This document shows, piece by piece, positions 39,244 to 46,490 of a DNA stretch of 64,000 nucleotides. A model generated the notes under the pieces. The model searched no databases and had not been told where the DNA came from. It worked only from the letters and a program-made list of their open reading frames with translations. The stretch covers positions 40,452 through 104,451 of the forward strand of contig DILC01000034.1 of NCBI GenBank assembly GCA_002424865.1, written 5' to 3'. Made by a program: the position numbers and the translations under genes. The stretch comes from Rhodocyclaceae bacterium UBA5602 (GTDB lineage Bacteria; Pseudomonadota; Gammaproteobacteria; Burkholderiales; Rhodocyclaceae). Positions within the stretch are counted from its first letter, which is position 1; every line of letters begins with the position of its first letter.

Positions 39244-39303
39244 CGCCCGATGAATCGGGCTCCTACAGCTGGAAACCTCGGCTGGCCGCGCCCAATAGGG
39301 CGC
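39244..39303 (+). repeat. REP-like repeat family 2, copy C
   Basis: A GCCCGA-TGAA-TCGGGC hairpin (39245-39260) precedes CTGGAAACCTCGGCTGGCCG (39269-39288), which runs into a GCGCCC-AATA-GGGCGC hairpin (39288-39303). This is the best-preserved copy of family 2. Confidence 0.65.
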
Positions 39304-39314
39304 TCCCGCGTTCT

Positions 39315-41384
39315 TCAATAGACTACTTCATGCCAAGCGGCGGGTTGCACTGATGAACCCGTGGCAACAATTGCAGGGAGATTGGCGCCGTGGAGGCACG
39401 CGAATCCTGATGCCCAGTAATCCGTATTGGCAGGCTTGCCAATCGAAAAACCGGTGGTAGCACTCGATTGATTAAAGAAAGCGCAGGTTCCTCCACACAT
39501 CGTCGCATCGTCAAGGGGCGTTTTCGGAATGACTGAAACAGTAAATGAGCGGGTCTGTGGATTGGGCGCGCCAACAGCGCTCACGGTCGTCACGGTCGTA
39601 TCGTCGAATGCACCGGTACCCGCCACCAATGCAATCCGCATCGCCGGTGTGCTCACGATGGGTATGCTCGATGTGGAAGGCAAATAGAGTGTCGTGCCTG
39701 GCGTGCCGGCCTTGACCGGTGACGCAGCGGCAACTGTTGTTTGCGTGGTGCCGCTCAGGACATACCTGCCGATACCACCGGCTGTTTCTCCCGTGCGCAG
39801 CGATTCTTGCCCGTTAATGGAGCGTCCGGAAATGATGCCCGACACCGCATCGTTGGGCGCAAAAAAACAGACAGTGCATGCCGACACGTTCAATACCGTC
39901 GAGGCTGAGGTCCAAGTGCGGCCAGTATTGTCGATCACAGTTTGACTTGAGCTAAGTTGATAAGTGCCTCGCCCGCCCAGCGCCCCGCCAGGTTCAGTGC
40001 TGGTCAATTGAGAGACAATCGTGGGTGTCTCGGTGATATTCCCTGAAACACCGCCAGAACTGGCAATGGTATCCCCAACAGAAATAATATTGACCGGGTA
40101 GTTGATGGTAGCAACAGTCAAAATCGTACCCAAAATCAAATTACCAGCGCCTGTCCACGTAGCGCCGATAGTGCCGCTACCGTTGCCTTTGTAGGATGAA
40201 ACATGCAAGGCGTTGGCCGCAGGTGAGAGATTCGGGTTTTGGGCATACCAGATCTCGGTATAGACATTGGCAGGCGCACCCACGTTGGATGCAGTTGGAA
40301 AATGAACCAGTTTTGTCAGTGGAACATTTTGCGCGGGCGTGCCCGCCGTATTGAATAAAACGCTCCCGAGAGTATCTGACAAGCCAGAGCTTGAACCGCC
40401 GGAAAACCCGAAAATCAGCGTGTCTCCCCCCGTACACCAATTGGTACACTGTTGAGCGGTACCGGGTGCCGGGTTGGTACAAGCAACTGAAGTGGCAGCT
40501 GTACCATAATTGGTGGTTCCAGACGCATCATTATTCTCGCCATGCGTGCCACCCGAGCCGCTGTTCGTATCGTTCCAGTAGGCACCAATGACCGTTGGGG
40601 CCGATGTGCCCGGAAAAAGTACGGCAGCCTCGACGACATCTTCAGGCTGGCTCGAAGCCACCCTTTGGTATACAGCGTCCAGCGTTGCACCGCTATTCAG
40701 GGTGTACAGATTGCCCATGCTAAGCACGCTTCTGGCGCCGTTCTGGGAGTTGATGTTCCATTTCAGGCTGCAATTTGACTGGGCAGTACAACTTGCGCCA
40801 CTTGTATTGCCTTGCCGGGTAGCGGCGAGGTGCAACAACGCAATCGCTGGGTTGGCGGAAGTGTTCTTCGTGGTCAGAGACCATGTGGGTGGAACAGCCG
40901 GTGGATTTGCGCTTTGATTGCTGCAATCAGTTGTCAAGTGATTGCATGTGACACCACCATTTCCCGCAGTCAGGCTGAATGTTCTCTGGAGAACGCGCGA
41001 CGCCGCGCCCACCTTGCCCGTCGAGATGATCGTGCAACTCGTACAATTCAGGTTGCTGCCATCGCAACCGGCTGATGTAGCGCTCAGGCTAAACGAGCCT
41101 CTGCCCAGTGGGATGGTTCCTGTGATGTTGGTTGCGCATGCGCTTTTGGCCGTCGGATCGGCCGCCGCCTTGATTATGCCGCCCCCGCGCTCCAGGCCGC
41201 TCTCAGCAAGAAAAAAAGCCGCGATGCTGTCGCTCTGTGAATCGTTGGACAGGCTAGTGATGCCAATAATGCCGTAGGTCTGGTTTAACACGAACATGAC
41301 TGCGGCAATCAGAATGATTACTGCCACAAGGCTGATAATGCCGCGCTGGCGGAAACGCGGAACAGGGCGGAGGCGTGTATTCAT
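39315..41384 (-). CDS. Giant PilX/MshP-like pilus-tip protein
   Basis: 689 residues, far longer than ordinary MshP or PilX (about 150-200). The N-terminus (RFRQRGIISLVAVIILIAAVMFVLNQTYGI) is a prepilin-like helix with a Gly cleavage site but no Glu at +5, as in PilX-type minor pilins. SIAAFFLAESGLERG follows, also typical. The remainder is a secreted, Ser/Gly/Thr-rich beta-sheet protein with many Cys pairs (for example CTSC, CTNWC, CTVC). Two related units of about 60 residues lie near 445-505 and 515-580 (VGDTIASSGGVSGN ... GGRGTYQLSSSQTV and NDAVSGIISGRSIN ... GIGRYVLSGTTQT). It may combine the roles of MshP and MshQ, possibly as a tip adhesin. Its ATG overlaps the mshO stop by 4 bp. Confidence 0.78.
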   Translation of the reverse strand: MNTRLRPVPRFRQRGIISLVAVIILIAAVMFVLNQTYGIIGITSLSNDSQSDSIAAFFLAESGLERGGGIIKAAADPTAKSACATNITGTIPLGRGSFSLSATSAGCDGSNLNCTSCTIISTGKVGAASRVLQRTFSLTAGNGGVTCNHLTTDCSNQSANPPAVPPTWSLTTKNTSANPAIALLHLAATRQGNTSGASCTAQSNCSLKWNINSQNGARSVLSMGNLYTLNSGATLDAVYQRVASSQPEDVVEAAVLFPGTSAPTVIGAYWNDTNSGSGGTHGENNDASGTTNYGTAATSVACTNPAPGTAQQCTNWCTGGDTLIFGFSGGSSSGLSDTLGSVLFNTAGTPAQNVPLTKLVHFPTASNVGAPANVYTEIWYAQNPNLSPAANALHVSSYKGNGSGTIGATWTGAGNLILGTILTVATINYPVNIISVGDTIASSGGVSGNITETPTIVSQLTSTEPGGALGGRGTYQLSSSQTVIDNTGRTWTSASTVLNVSACTVCFFAPNDAVSGIISGRSINGQESLRTGETAGGIGRYVLSGTTQTTVAAASPVKAGTPGTTLYLPSTSSIPIVSTPAMRIALVAGTGAFDDTTVTTVSAVGAPNPQTRSFTVSVIPKTPLDDATMCGGTCAFFNQSSATTGFSIGKPANTDYWASGFACLHGANLPAIVATGSSVQPAAWHEVVY

Positions 41385-41944
41385 CCAGCATTCCTCAAGC
41401 CGACCCGGGTACGCTGCGAAAGGGTTTGTCCGCTGGCTTTATCTTGCAATGACAACGCAATTTCAACAAGACGGACGTTACTGGCAGTCGCGCCTGATGT
41501 GGCGGCGCCTGTGCCTGGATCGATGCTGTAATAGTTCAATGTCAATGCGCTGGCCTGATCGGTCAAGGTGGATGTCGTGGCAGGTGACGAGTAGCCAAGC
41601 GTCAGGTTGCTGCCGGTTTTGTCTATCGTGACAGTAACGCCATCATTCCTGGTAAAGACAAGTCGTGTAGCCGTCATGGTGCTGATGGTGTAAGCGCCGC
41701 CGGTGTATTGGGTTTCGCGGATCTCGCGTTCCAGCCTTTCAAGTGCATAGCGTGCCTGGGCTGCGCTGACCTGGCTGGCATCGACCATGCGCGTGGTGTC
41801 GAAACTGTCGGAAATCATCGAGGTGCCCACTGCGCCGAGCAGTCCCAGCAGTACAGTGGTGATAATCAACTCAATCAAGGTGAAGCCACGCTGTCTGCGC
41901 ATGGGCTGGAATGCGATCGGAAGCGTGGAAGAAAGCATCGCCAT
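41381..41944 (-). CDS. mshO: MSHA minor pilin MshO-like
   Basis: 187 residues with a type IV prepilin leader ending RRQRG, then FTLIELIITTVLLGLLGAVG (Glu5 present). MDASQVSAAQARYALERLEREIRE and the following beta-rich body with DGVTVTIDKTGSNLTLGYSS resemble MshO/PilW-type minor pilins. It overlaps the next gene by 4 bp and follows mshD by one base. MshO is part of the priming or tip complex. Assignment to O rests on order and the PilW-like sequence. Confidence 0.82.
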   Translation of the reverse strand: MAMLSSTLPIAFQPMRRQRGFTLIELIITTVLLGLLGAVGTSMISDSFDTTRMVDASQVSAAQARYALERLEREIRETQYTGGAYTISTMTATRLVFTRNDGVTVTIDKTGSNLTLGYSSPATTSTLTDQASALTLNYYSIDPGTGAATSGATASNVRLVEIALSLQDKASGQTLSQRTRVGLRNAG

Positions 41945-41945
41945 G

Positions 41946-42362
41946 TCAAGGCCCGACCAAAAGCAGCGTGATGGGCGTCAAACTGCCGCCAGAGCCCGGC
42001 GAAATGGAAATAGTGACGAGCTTGCAAGCGCTGCCGCTCGGGCAGGCAGCGCCTGTGTATGGACTGGTTGTCGTCACCGCAGGAGGGCTAAACCCGGTAA
42101 ATGCCTGGTTGCAAACGGGTGTTGTGGCAAAACCACCGGCACGGCTCGTGGCCAGCACCTGTTCGGCGCATTCATTCATCAGTTGCAAGCCGACCTGCAA
42201 GGTTTTGTTAGCGTCCTGGCTATCAAAAATATGGCTCGATTGCGTCGCTATGCCCAGCGCGGCAATGGCCAGTGTAATCACCACGATGACTAACTCAATC
42301 AGCGTGAAGCCTTGGTTTCTGTGTGAAGAGGCCTTTAGCCAATGATCGGCGCGTTTGGTCAT
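41946..42362 (-). CDS. mshD: MSHA minor pilin MshD-like
   Basis: 138 residues. Prepilin motif NQG then FTLIELVIVVITLAIAALGI, with Glu5. SSHIFDSQDANKTLQVGLQLMNECAEQVLATSRAGGF is the MshD/PilV-type alpha1-C region. The C-terminal half is short, with three Cys residues that could form a disulfide. It starts one base after the mshC stop and lies one base before mshO. Confidence 0.82.
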   Translation of the reverse strand: MTKRADHWLKASSHRNQGFTLIELVIVVITLAIAALGIATQSSHIFDSQDANKTLQVGLQLMNECAEQVLATSRAGGFATTPVCNQAFTGFSPPAVTTTSPYTGAACPSGSACKLVTISISPGSGGSLTPITLLLVGP

Positions 42363-42363
42363 A

Positions 42364-42816
42364 TCAGGGGGTAACCGTCACCAAGCCGGTGAGCGGCGCT
42401 ACAGTCACTGTCTTGACGCTCCCCTCGGGTGATTTCAGCGTGTAGCTGGCGGCTGAAGAAGGTTGCCCCAGGGTATCGAAATCCAGCGTTGCCGTGCCAT
42501 TCAATACGACGCCTTGTTTCAAGGATGCGCTAAACGCTTGCGCGCAAGCGCCACTCACGCAGCCCGCACTGTAGCTGCCATTGGCACCGGAGGTAATCTT
42601 CAGGCGCATCCGCTTGCCTGAGGTATGCGCCAGCATCTGGGTATAACGTAGATCGGCGGCCATGGTCTGCGCTTGGGATGGCAGGGAGAGATCGGCGGAT
42701 GACGTGCTGTTCATGAAGGCATAAACGCTCAGTATGCCAAGAATAACAACAGTCATCACCAATTCAACCAAGGTGAAACCCGCCTGCGGCGTCAAGTTGA
42801 AATGTCGGGCAGTCAT
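42364..42816 (-). CDS. mshC: MSHA minor pilin MshC-like
   Basis: 150 residues with the prepilin motif PQAG then FTLVELVMTVVILGILSVYA, Glu5 present. PSQAQTMAADLRYTQMLAHTSGKRMRLKI is typical of GspH/FimT/MshC-type minor pilins. CVSGAC may form a disulfide. ATG 42816 is chosen over an upstream TTG. It is the first gene after the mshA terminator, so it is expressed by readthrough or from its own weak promoter. Confidence 0.82.
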   Translation of the reverse strand: MTARHFNLTPQAGFTLVELVMTVVILGILSVYAFMNSTSSADLSLPSQAQTMAADLRYTQMLAHTSGKRMRLKITSGANGSYSAGCVSGACAQAFSASLKQGVVLNGTATLDFDTLGQPSSAASYTLKSPEGSVKTVTVAPLTGLVTVTP

Positions 42817-42836
42817 TGCAAGGACGAACACCAATA

Positions 42837-42870
42837 AAAAAGCTGGCAGAAAGCTGCCTGCCAGCTTTTT
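42837..42870 (-). terminator. Strong terminator after mshA
   Basis: A 13-bp perfect stem (AAAAAGCTGGCAG 42837-42849; CTGCCAGCTTTTT 42858-42870, 8-nt loop). On the minus strand it follows mshA and precedes mshC. It would keep the major pilin transcript abundant and the minor pilins low. Confidence 0.9.
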
Positions 42871-42886
42871 GGCTTTTGGGGTTAGA

Positions 42887-43282
42887 TTATGTCGCCCCCT
42901 TGATCAAAACCGCAACACTTGTTTGGCCATTATTGGTGACGGTACAGTTAGGTGCAGTACCGCCCGCGCCGGATGCTCCAGAGCCAGGCACCATCAGATC
43001 CAAGGTTGTTTTGTCACATTTAACGTTGGCAAGCGGCACTATACAGCCGCTTAAACCGGTTCCTTGGCATGCAGCATAGTTGGTTGCTGCGGCAGAAGCC
43101 CAGGCACCAGCGATACCATCGGCGACTCCTTTTTTAGCATCGTCGCTCACATTGCTAAAGTTGGGAATCGCCACCGCTGCCAGAATGCCGATGATGACGA
43201 TGACAATGACCAGTTCGATCAGGGTGAAGCCGGATTGCTTCGCAGCCAGTTTGCTGGAAAGCTTGTGTGAAAATTGACGCAT
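42887..43282 (-). CDS. mshA: MSHA major pilin MshA
   Basis: 131 residues. Leader MRQFSHKLSSKLAAKQSG, then FTLIELVIVIVIIGILAAVA with Glu5 and Pro22 region IPNF: a canonical type IVa/IVb-like pilin start. The body NVSDDAKKGVADGIAGAWASAAATNYAACQG and a Cys-bounded C-terminal loop fit MSHA pilin. AAGGAG precedes the ATG at 43282 with 6-bp spacing. The same frame stays open for another 159 bp upstream, but the pilin start is clear from the motif. It is divergent from mshI and followed by a terminator. Confidence 0.92.
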   Translation of the reverse strand: MRQFSHKLSSKLAAKQSGFTLIELVIVIVIIGILAAVAIPNFSNVSDDAKKGVADGIAGAWASAAATNYAACQGTGLSGCIVPLANVKCDKTTLDLMVPGSGASGAGGTAPNCTVTNNGQTSVAVLIKGAT

Positions 43283-43338
43283 GAATTGCTCCTTGGAGAA
43301 ATCAACTTCGTTAATGGACAATGAGCCGCAGCCCACCG

Positions 43339-43398
43339 ATATGCTCCCATTCGCCGCAGCACACATCTGGGGCAACCCGCACCAGATGGGAAGCATAT
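43339..43398 (-). promoter_or_regulatory. Structured leader upstream of mshA
   Basis: An outer stem (ATATGCTCCC 43339-43348 with GGGAAGCATAT 43388-43398, one bulged A) encloses an inner stem (ATCTGG 43365-43370, CCAGAT 43382-43387). It lies 57-116 bp before the mshA start, probably inside the 5' untranslated region. It could stabilise the pilin mRNA or regulate translation; this is inference. Confidence 0.5.
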
Positions 43399-43688
43399 GC
43401 ATTGATGCTAACACAGCCCCAGGGTGGATAGGCCTTGGCATAAAAAGCTTATTGGCTGGTTATTGCTGTTTTTGTTGCTATATTTGCCAAAATTATTGGC
43501 CATAAACAAGAGATCTAAGCCATACAAGGGCACAGGAAGCAGAATGTAGCACCGAAAGTTTCCCAAACACCTATCAGGCATGGCATCCGTGTATATTCGC
43601 ATCCATTTTGGTGAAATTCCATTCGCATTAGTATGGATTCAGCTTATTTTCTGCTTTTCCGAGTAATCCACGAGAGCAAATTCCTCAT
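43399..43688 (+). other. mshA/mshI divergent promoter region
   Basis: The remainder of the 406-bp gap. GCCAATAATTTTGGC on the minus strand (within 43484-43502) is a short inverted repeat. I looked for sigma54 -24/-12 boxes in both directions and found none with correct spacing. No ORF seems real. Confidence 0.5.
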
Positions 43689-44639
43689 ATGGCAAGCTGG
43701 CTAAACAAAAGACGCGAGATCGGCTGGACTGCGGTGGTCACTATGCCGGATGGCCTGTATGGGGTTAGCGTGCTGGCGCCCAAGTTGCCAACAGACCGGC
43801 CGCAAGTCGTCAGTTGCGGCGCTGTTGCCGGCGGGCAACTGAATGCCGAGGCGCTGATGCAGTTGGCCAAATCCATTGCCGTGCCAGGGTGTGCGTGGAC
43901 CGTAGTGCTGGATCGTGAAGCCTATCGGATACTGGTGGTGGACGAGCCGCCCGTCAAGACGGATGAAATGGCCCACAGTGTGCGCTGGGCGATCAGTTCG
44001 ATGGTGGATTTTCCGGTGGATGACGCTGATCTGGCGTGGATGAAGATCCCCATCCAGCCTTCGCAAACAGGGCGCAAGCCGCAGCTGTATGTTGTGGCCA
44101 CAAGCCATGCCACCCTGGCGGCTTGCACCCTGGCTTTCAAGCAAGCCAGGATTCCCCTGCAAGCTGTTGATGTGCACGAAACCGCCCACCGCAACCTGGC
44201 AGCGCTAGTGGAACGTCCCGGCGAGGGTGTCGCATTGTTGTCACTAGGCACTGAGGGAGTACAGTTTACGGTGACGTTTCAAGGTGAGCTTTACCTTGAC
44301 CGCTGGGTCAAGGAGTCGATGTTTGGCGCCAGAATTGATGACATGGCGCGTGAACGTGCCAGCGAGCGGGTCGTGCTGCAGGTACAGCGTTCGCTGGATT
44401 TTGTTGGGCGCACGATGCCCTTCATCGACCTGAACCGCGTGAAGCTGGCGCCGATGCCCAGCGACTATGGCTTGCGCAAGTATTTCGTCGAGAATATTCC
44501 CGTGCCGCTTGAGGATTTTGATTTGTCGTCCGTCTTTGATCTTTCCAAAACGCCGACACTTTTCCGGATGGAAAATCAAGCCGGCTATTTTGTTGCGCTT
44601 GGCGCGGCGTTGCGCTCCATGGATAAAACACCCGCATGA
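43689..44639 (+). CDS. mshI: MSHA biogenesis protein MshI (PilM-like)
   Basis: 316 residues, soluble, actin-like (PilM/FtsA fold). Sequence features include WTVVLDREAYRILVVDEPPVKTDEMAHSVRWAISSMVDFPVDDADLAW and GVALLSLGTEGVQFTVTFQGELYLDR-type strands. MshI binds the PilN-like partner at the cytoplasmic face of the inner-membrane alignment complex. It overlaps the next gene by 4 bp and leads the I-to-N operon. Confidence 0.88.
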   Translation: MASWLNKRREIGWTAVVTMPDGLYGVSVLAPKLPTDRPQVVSCGAVAGGQLNAEALMQLAKSIAVPGCAWTVVLDREAYRILVVDEPPVKTDEMAHSVRWAISSMVDFPVDDADLAWMKIPIQPSQTGRKPQLYVVATSHATLAACTLAFKQARIPLQAVDVHETAHRNLAALVERPGEGVALLSLGTEGVQFTVTFQGELYLDRWVKESMFGARIDDMARERASERVVLQVQRSLDFVGRTMPFIDLNRVKLAPMPSDYGLRKYFVENIPVPLEDFDLSSVFDLSKTPTLFRMENQAGYFVALGAALRSMDKTPA

Positions 44640-45253
44640 GTCAGCAACTGAACCTTCTGCCACAAGCCAAGAGCCGTTACAGCCCCGCGCTCGTGGCCTT
44701 GTTGATTCTGGGCCTGGTGGCGCTCATGCTGTTCTCTGCCTGGGGTATCAAGCGCAGCATGCTAGCCACAGCGCGTGTCGAAGAGGCGGCCAGTGCGGCA
44801 CAGTTAAAAGATGCCACAGCCCAACTCGAAGAACGCTTTCGGGCGCGCTCACAACAACTGAATGCGGAAATTGACGCGCTCAGGACGCGTGCGGCGGCAG
44901 CAGAACAGGTGCTCGCGCTGTCCGCCGGGGTAGGCAAGCCAGAAGGTTATTCACCCTACTTTTCCTTACTCGGCAAGCTCAGGGAAGAAGGCGTCTGGCT
45001 CACCGGGGTGACGGTAAACCAGGCGGGCAAGTCCATGCAACTCACCGGCCAGGCGCTGGATAAGGATGCGCTGCTACGGTATACGCAGCGGCTAAACGCT
45101 GCCTTTGCGGATACTGGCATTCAACTCTCGGCGCTTGAAATGGCTTCGCAAACCATTGGCTCTGCAACCCCTGCGGGGGGGGCTGGTATCCCTCCGGCAG
45201 GCGCAGGCAGCAAAGGCGAGCCATTGAAGGTGATCCAGTTCACGCTTCGCTGA
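44636..45253 (+). CDS. PilN-like fimbrial assembly protein (MshI2)
   Basis: 205 residues. The short cytoplasmic start MSQQLNLLPQAKSRY is the conserved PilN peptide (INLLP) that binds PilM. One membrane helix (about 17-38) and a coiled coil (ATAQLEERFRARSQQLNAEIDAL) follow, then a ferredoxin-like periplasmic domain. It corresponds to the second MshI/PilN component in MSHA systems. It overlaps mshI by 4 bp. Confidence 0.85.
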   Translation: MSQQLNLLPQAKSRYSPALVALLILGLVALMLFSAWGIKRSMLATARVEEAASAAQLKDATAQLEERFRARSQQLNAEIDALRTRAAAAEQVLALSAGVGKPEGYSPYFSLLGKLREEGVWLTGVTVNQAGKSMQLTGQALDKDALLRYTQRLNAAFADTGIQLSALEMASQTIGSATPAGGAGIPPAGAGSKGEPLKVIQFTLR

Positions 45254-45277
45254 CCCACTACGGCACCAGCACACCCG

Positions 45278-46042
45278 ATGAAAACCCTGAACCAATTGAT
45301 AAAAAACTTCGCTGAGCTCCAGTTGCGCGAACAGGCGATTGCTGTTGCGGCAGGCTGTACCGTGCTGGCGCTGGGCGGCAACGCCTTGCTGCTAAAGCCA
45401 TTGCAAATTGAAATCGACAGGCTGCATGCCCTCGACAAGCAGCACAAGGCCGAGATCGCGTCGACCATCACCGATTTATCCTCATTGGACGGCAAGCTGG
45501 CGCGCGGAGTCGATCCACTGGAGAAGGAACGCGCAACGCGCGACGAGTTCCTGCGCAAGATTGCCGAAGCGGATGCCTTCTTCATGCAGCGTGATGCAAC
45601 CGGCAACCAGGTAGCATCTTTAGTACGTACGCTGCTGGACGAATCGCCTGGCCTAACGCTGGTATCGTTAAAAACCATCCCTTCCCAGGTTTTTTATACC
45701 CCCCCCGCTCCGCCGCCACCGCCCAAGGTTACCGAACGGGCAATCAATGCCGTTGAAGATCTGGCCAAGGCGTTGCCACTCGGCATACCCGAAGCGGTTA
45801 CCCCGGCACAATCGCAGCCGCCGCAGAATGCTGCGTTGCAGAAAATAATCTACCGGCATGGCGTTGAAATCACCGTCACCGGGAAATACTCGCAGCTGGT
45901 TGATTATATGGAAAAATTGCAGAAATTTCCCCAGCGGGTGTTCTGGTCTGAAGTGCAACTGACGGTGTCACCCTACCCGGTGAATGTGCTCAAGATCGTG
46001 ATTTATACCCTCAGTGACCAACCGGTTGCAGTGCTGCTGTAA
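45278..46042 (+). CDS. mshJ: MSHA biogenesis protein MshJ (PilO-like)
   Basis: 254 residues with one N-terminal membrane helix (REQAIAVAAGCTVLALGGNALLL), a coiled coil, a Pro-rich stretch (YTPPAPPPPPK, about 145-155), and a C-terminal ferredoxin-like domain (YRHGVEITVTGKYSQLVDYMEKLQ). MshJ forms a periplasmic dimer with the PilN-like protein in the alignment complex. It is 24 bp after that gene. Confidence 0.86.
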   Translation: MKTLNQLIKNFAELQLREQAIAVAAGCTVLALGGNALLLKPLQIEIDRLHALDKQHKAEIASTITDLSSLDGKLARGVDPLEKERATRDEFLRKIAEADAFFMQRDATGNQVASLVRTLLDESPGLTLVSLKTIPSQVFYTPPAPPPPPKVTERAINAVEDLAKALPLGIPEAVTPAQSQPPQNAALQKIIYRHGVEITVTGKYSQLVDYMEKLQKFPQRVFWSEVQLTVSPYPVNVLKIVIYTLSDQPVAVLL

Positions 46043-46064
46043 ACAGCGATAGGAGTCCGACCAG

Positions 46065-46490
46065 ATGAATCGCCAACTGCTTTGCAGACGATGGATTGAA
46101 TTAACTGTTGCGCTCGGATGTGTCGGCGGCGCATGGGCCGCAACACCGGGCGACCCGACCGAAGCACCGCCAGCCTGGGTCTCCACGCTGCCCAACTCAG
46201 GCATTAGCAATGCCGATGAGGCGCCGCCCGAGATGCAAATCATTCTGACGGGCAAATCAAGAAAGCTCGCGGTGATCAATGGCGCAATAGTCAAGGTGGG
46301 CGACGACTACAAAGGTTCGAAAGTACGAGCCATCAAGGCGAATCAAGTGCTGATGGACGATGCGGAAAAGTCCTTGAGCATGACACCTGATGTCAAAAAG
46401 AGCGCACCCAAACGGGTGGAAAGCAGGAAAAAATCGGTCGTCATATCTGCGGATAGCGTGCCATCGAAAGCCCACAGGGAGAAGCAATGA
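46065..46490 (+). CDS. mshK: MSHA biogenesis protein MshK (PilP-like)
   Basis: 141 residues with an N-terminal signal-like segment (VALGCVGGAWAA) that would place it in the periplasm. MQIILTGKSRKLAVINGAIVKVGDDYKGSKVRAI is the beta-domain of PilP/MshK that docks on the secretin. A basic tail follows. It overlaps mshL by 4 bp. Confidence 0.83.
   Translation: MNRQLLCRRWIELTVALGCVGGAWAATPGDPTEAPPAWVSTLPNSGISNADEAPPEMQIILTGKSRKLAVINGAIVKVGDDYKGSKVRAIKANQVLMDDAEKSLSMTPDVKKSAPKRVESRKKSVVISADSVPSKAHREKQ

Noticed and set aside
42887..43441. A longer mshA start at 43441
   Set aside because: The prepilin leader and the AAGGAG site fix the start at 43282; upstream frame is leader RNA and promoter.
43283..43688. 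Sigma54 promoter for mshA or mshI
   Set aside because: TGGCA-like boxes are present, but the GG-to-GC spacing is 8 or 13-15 bp rather than 10.
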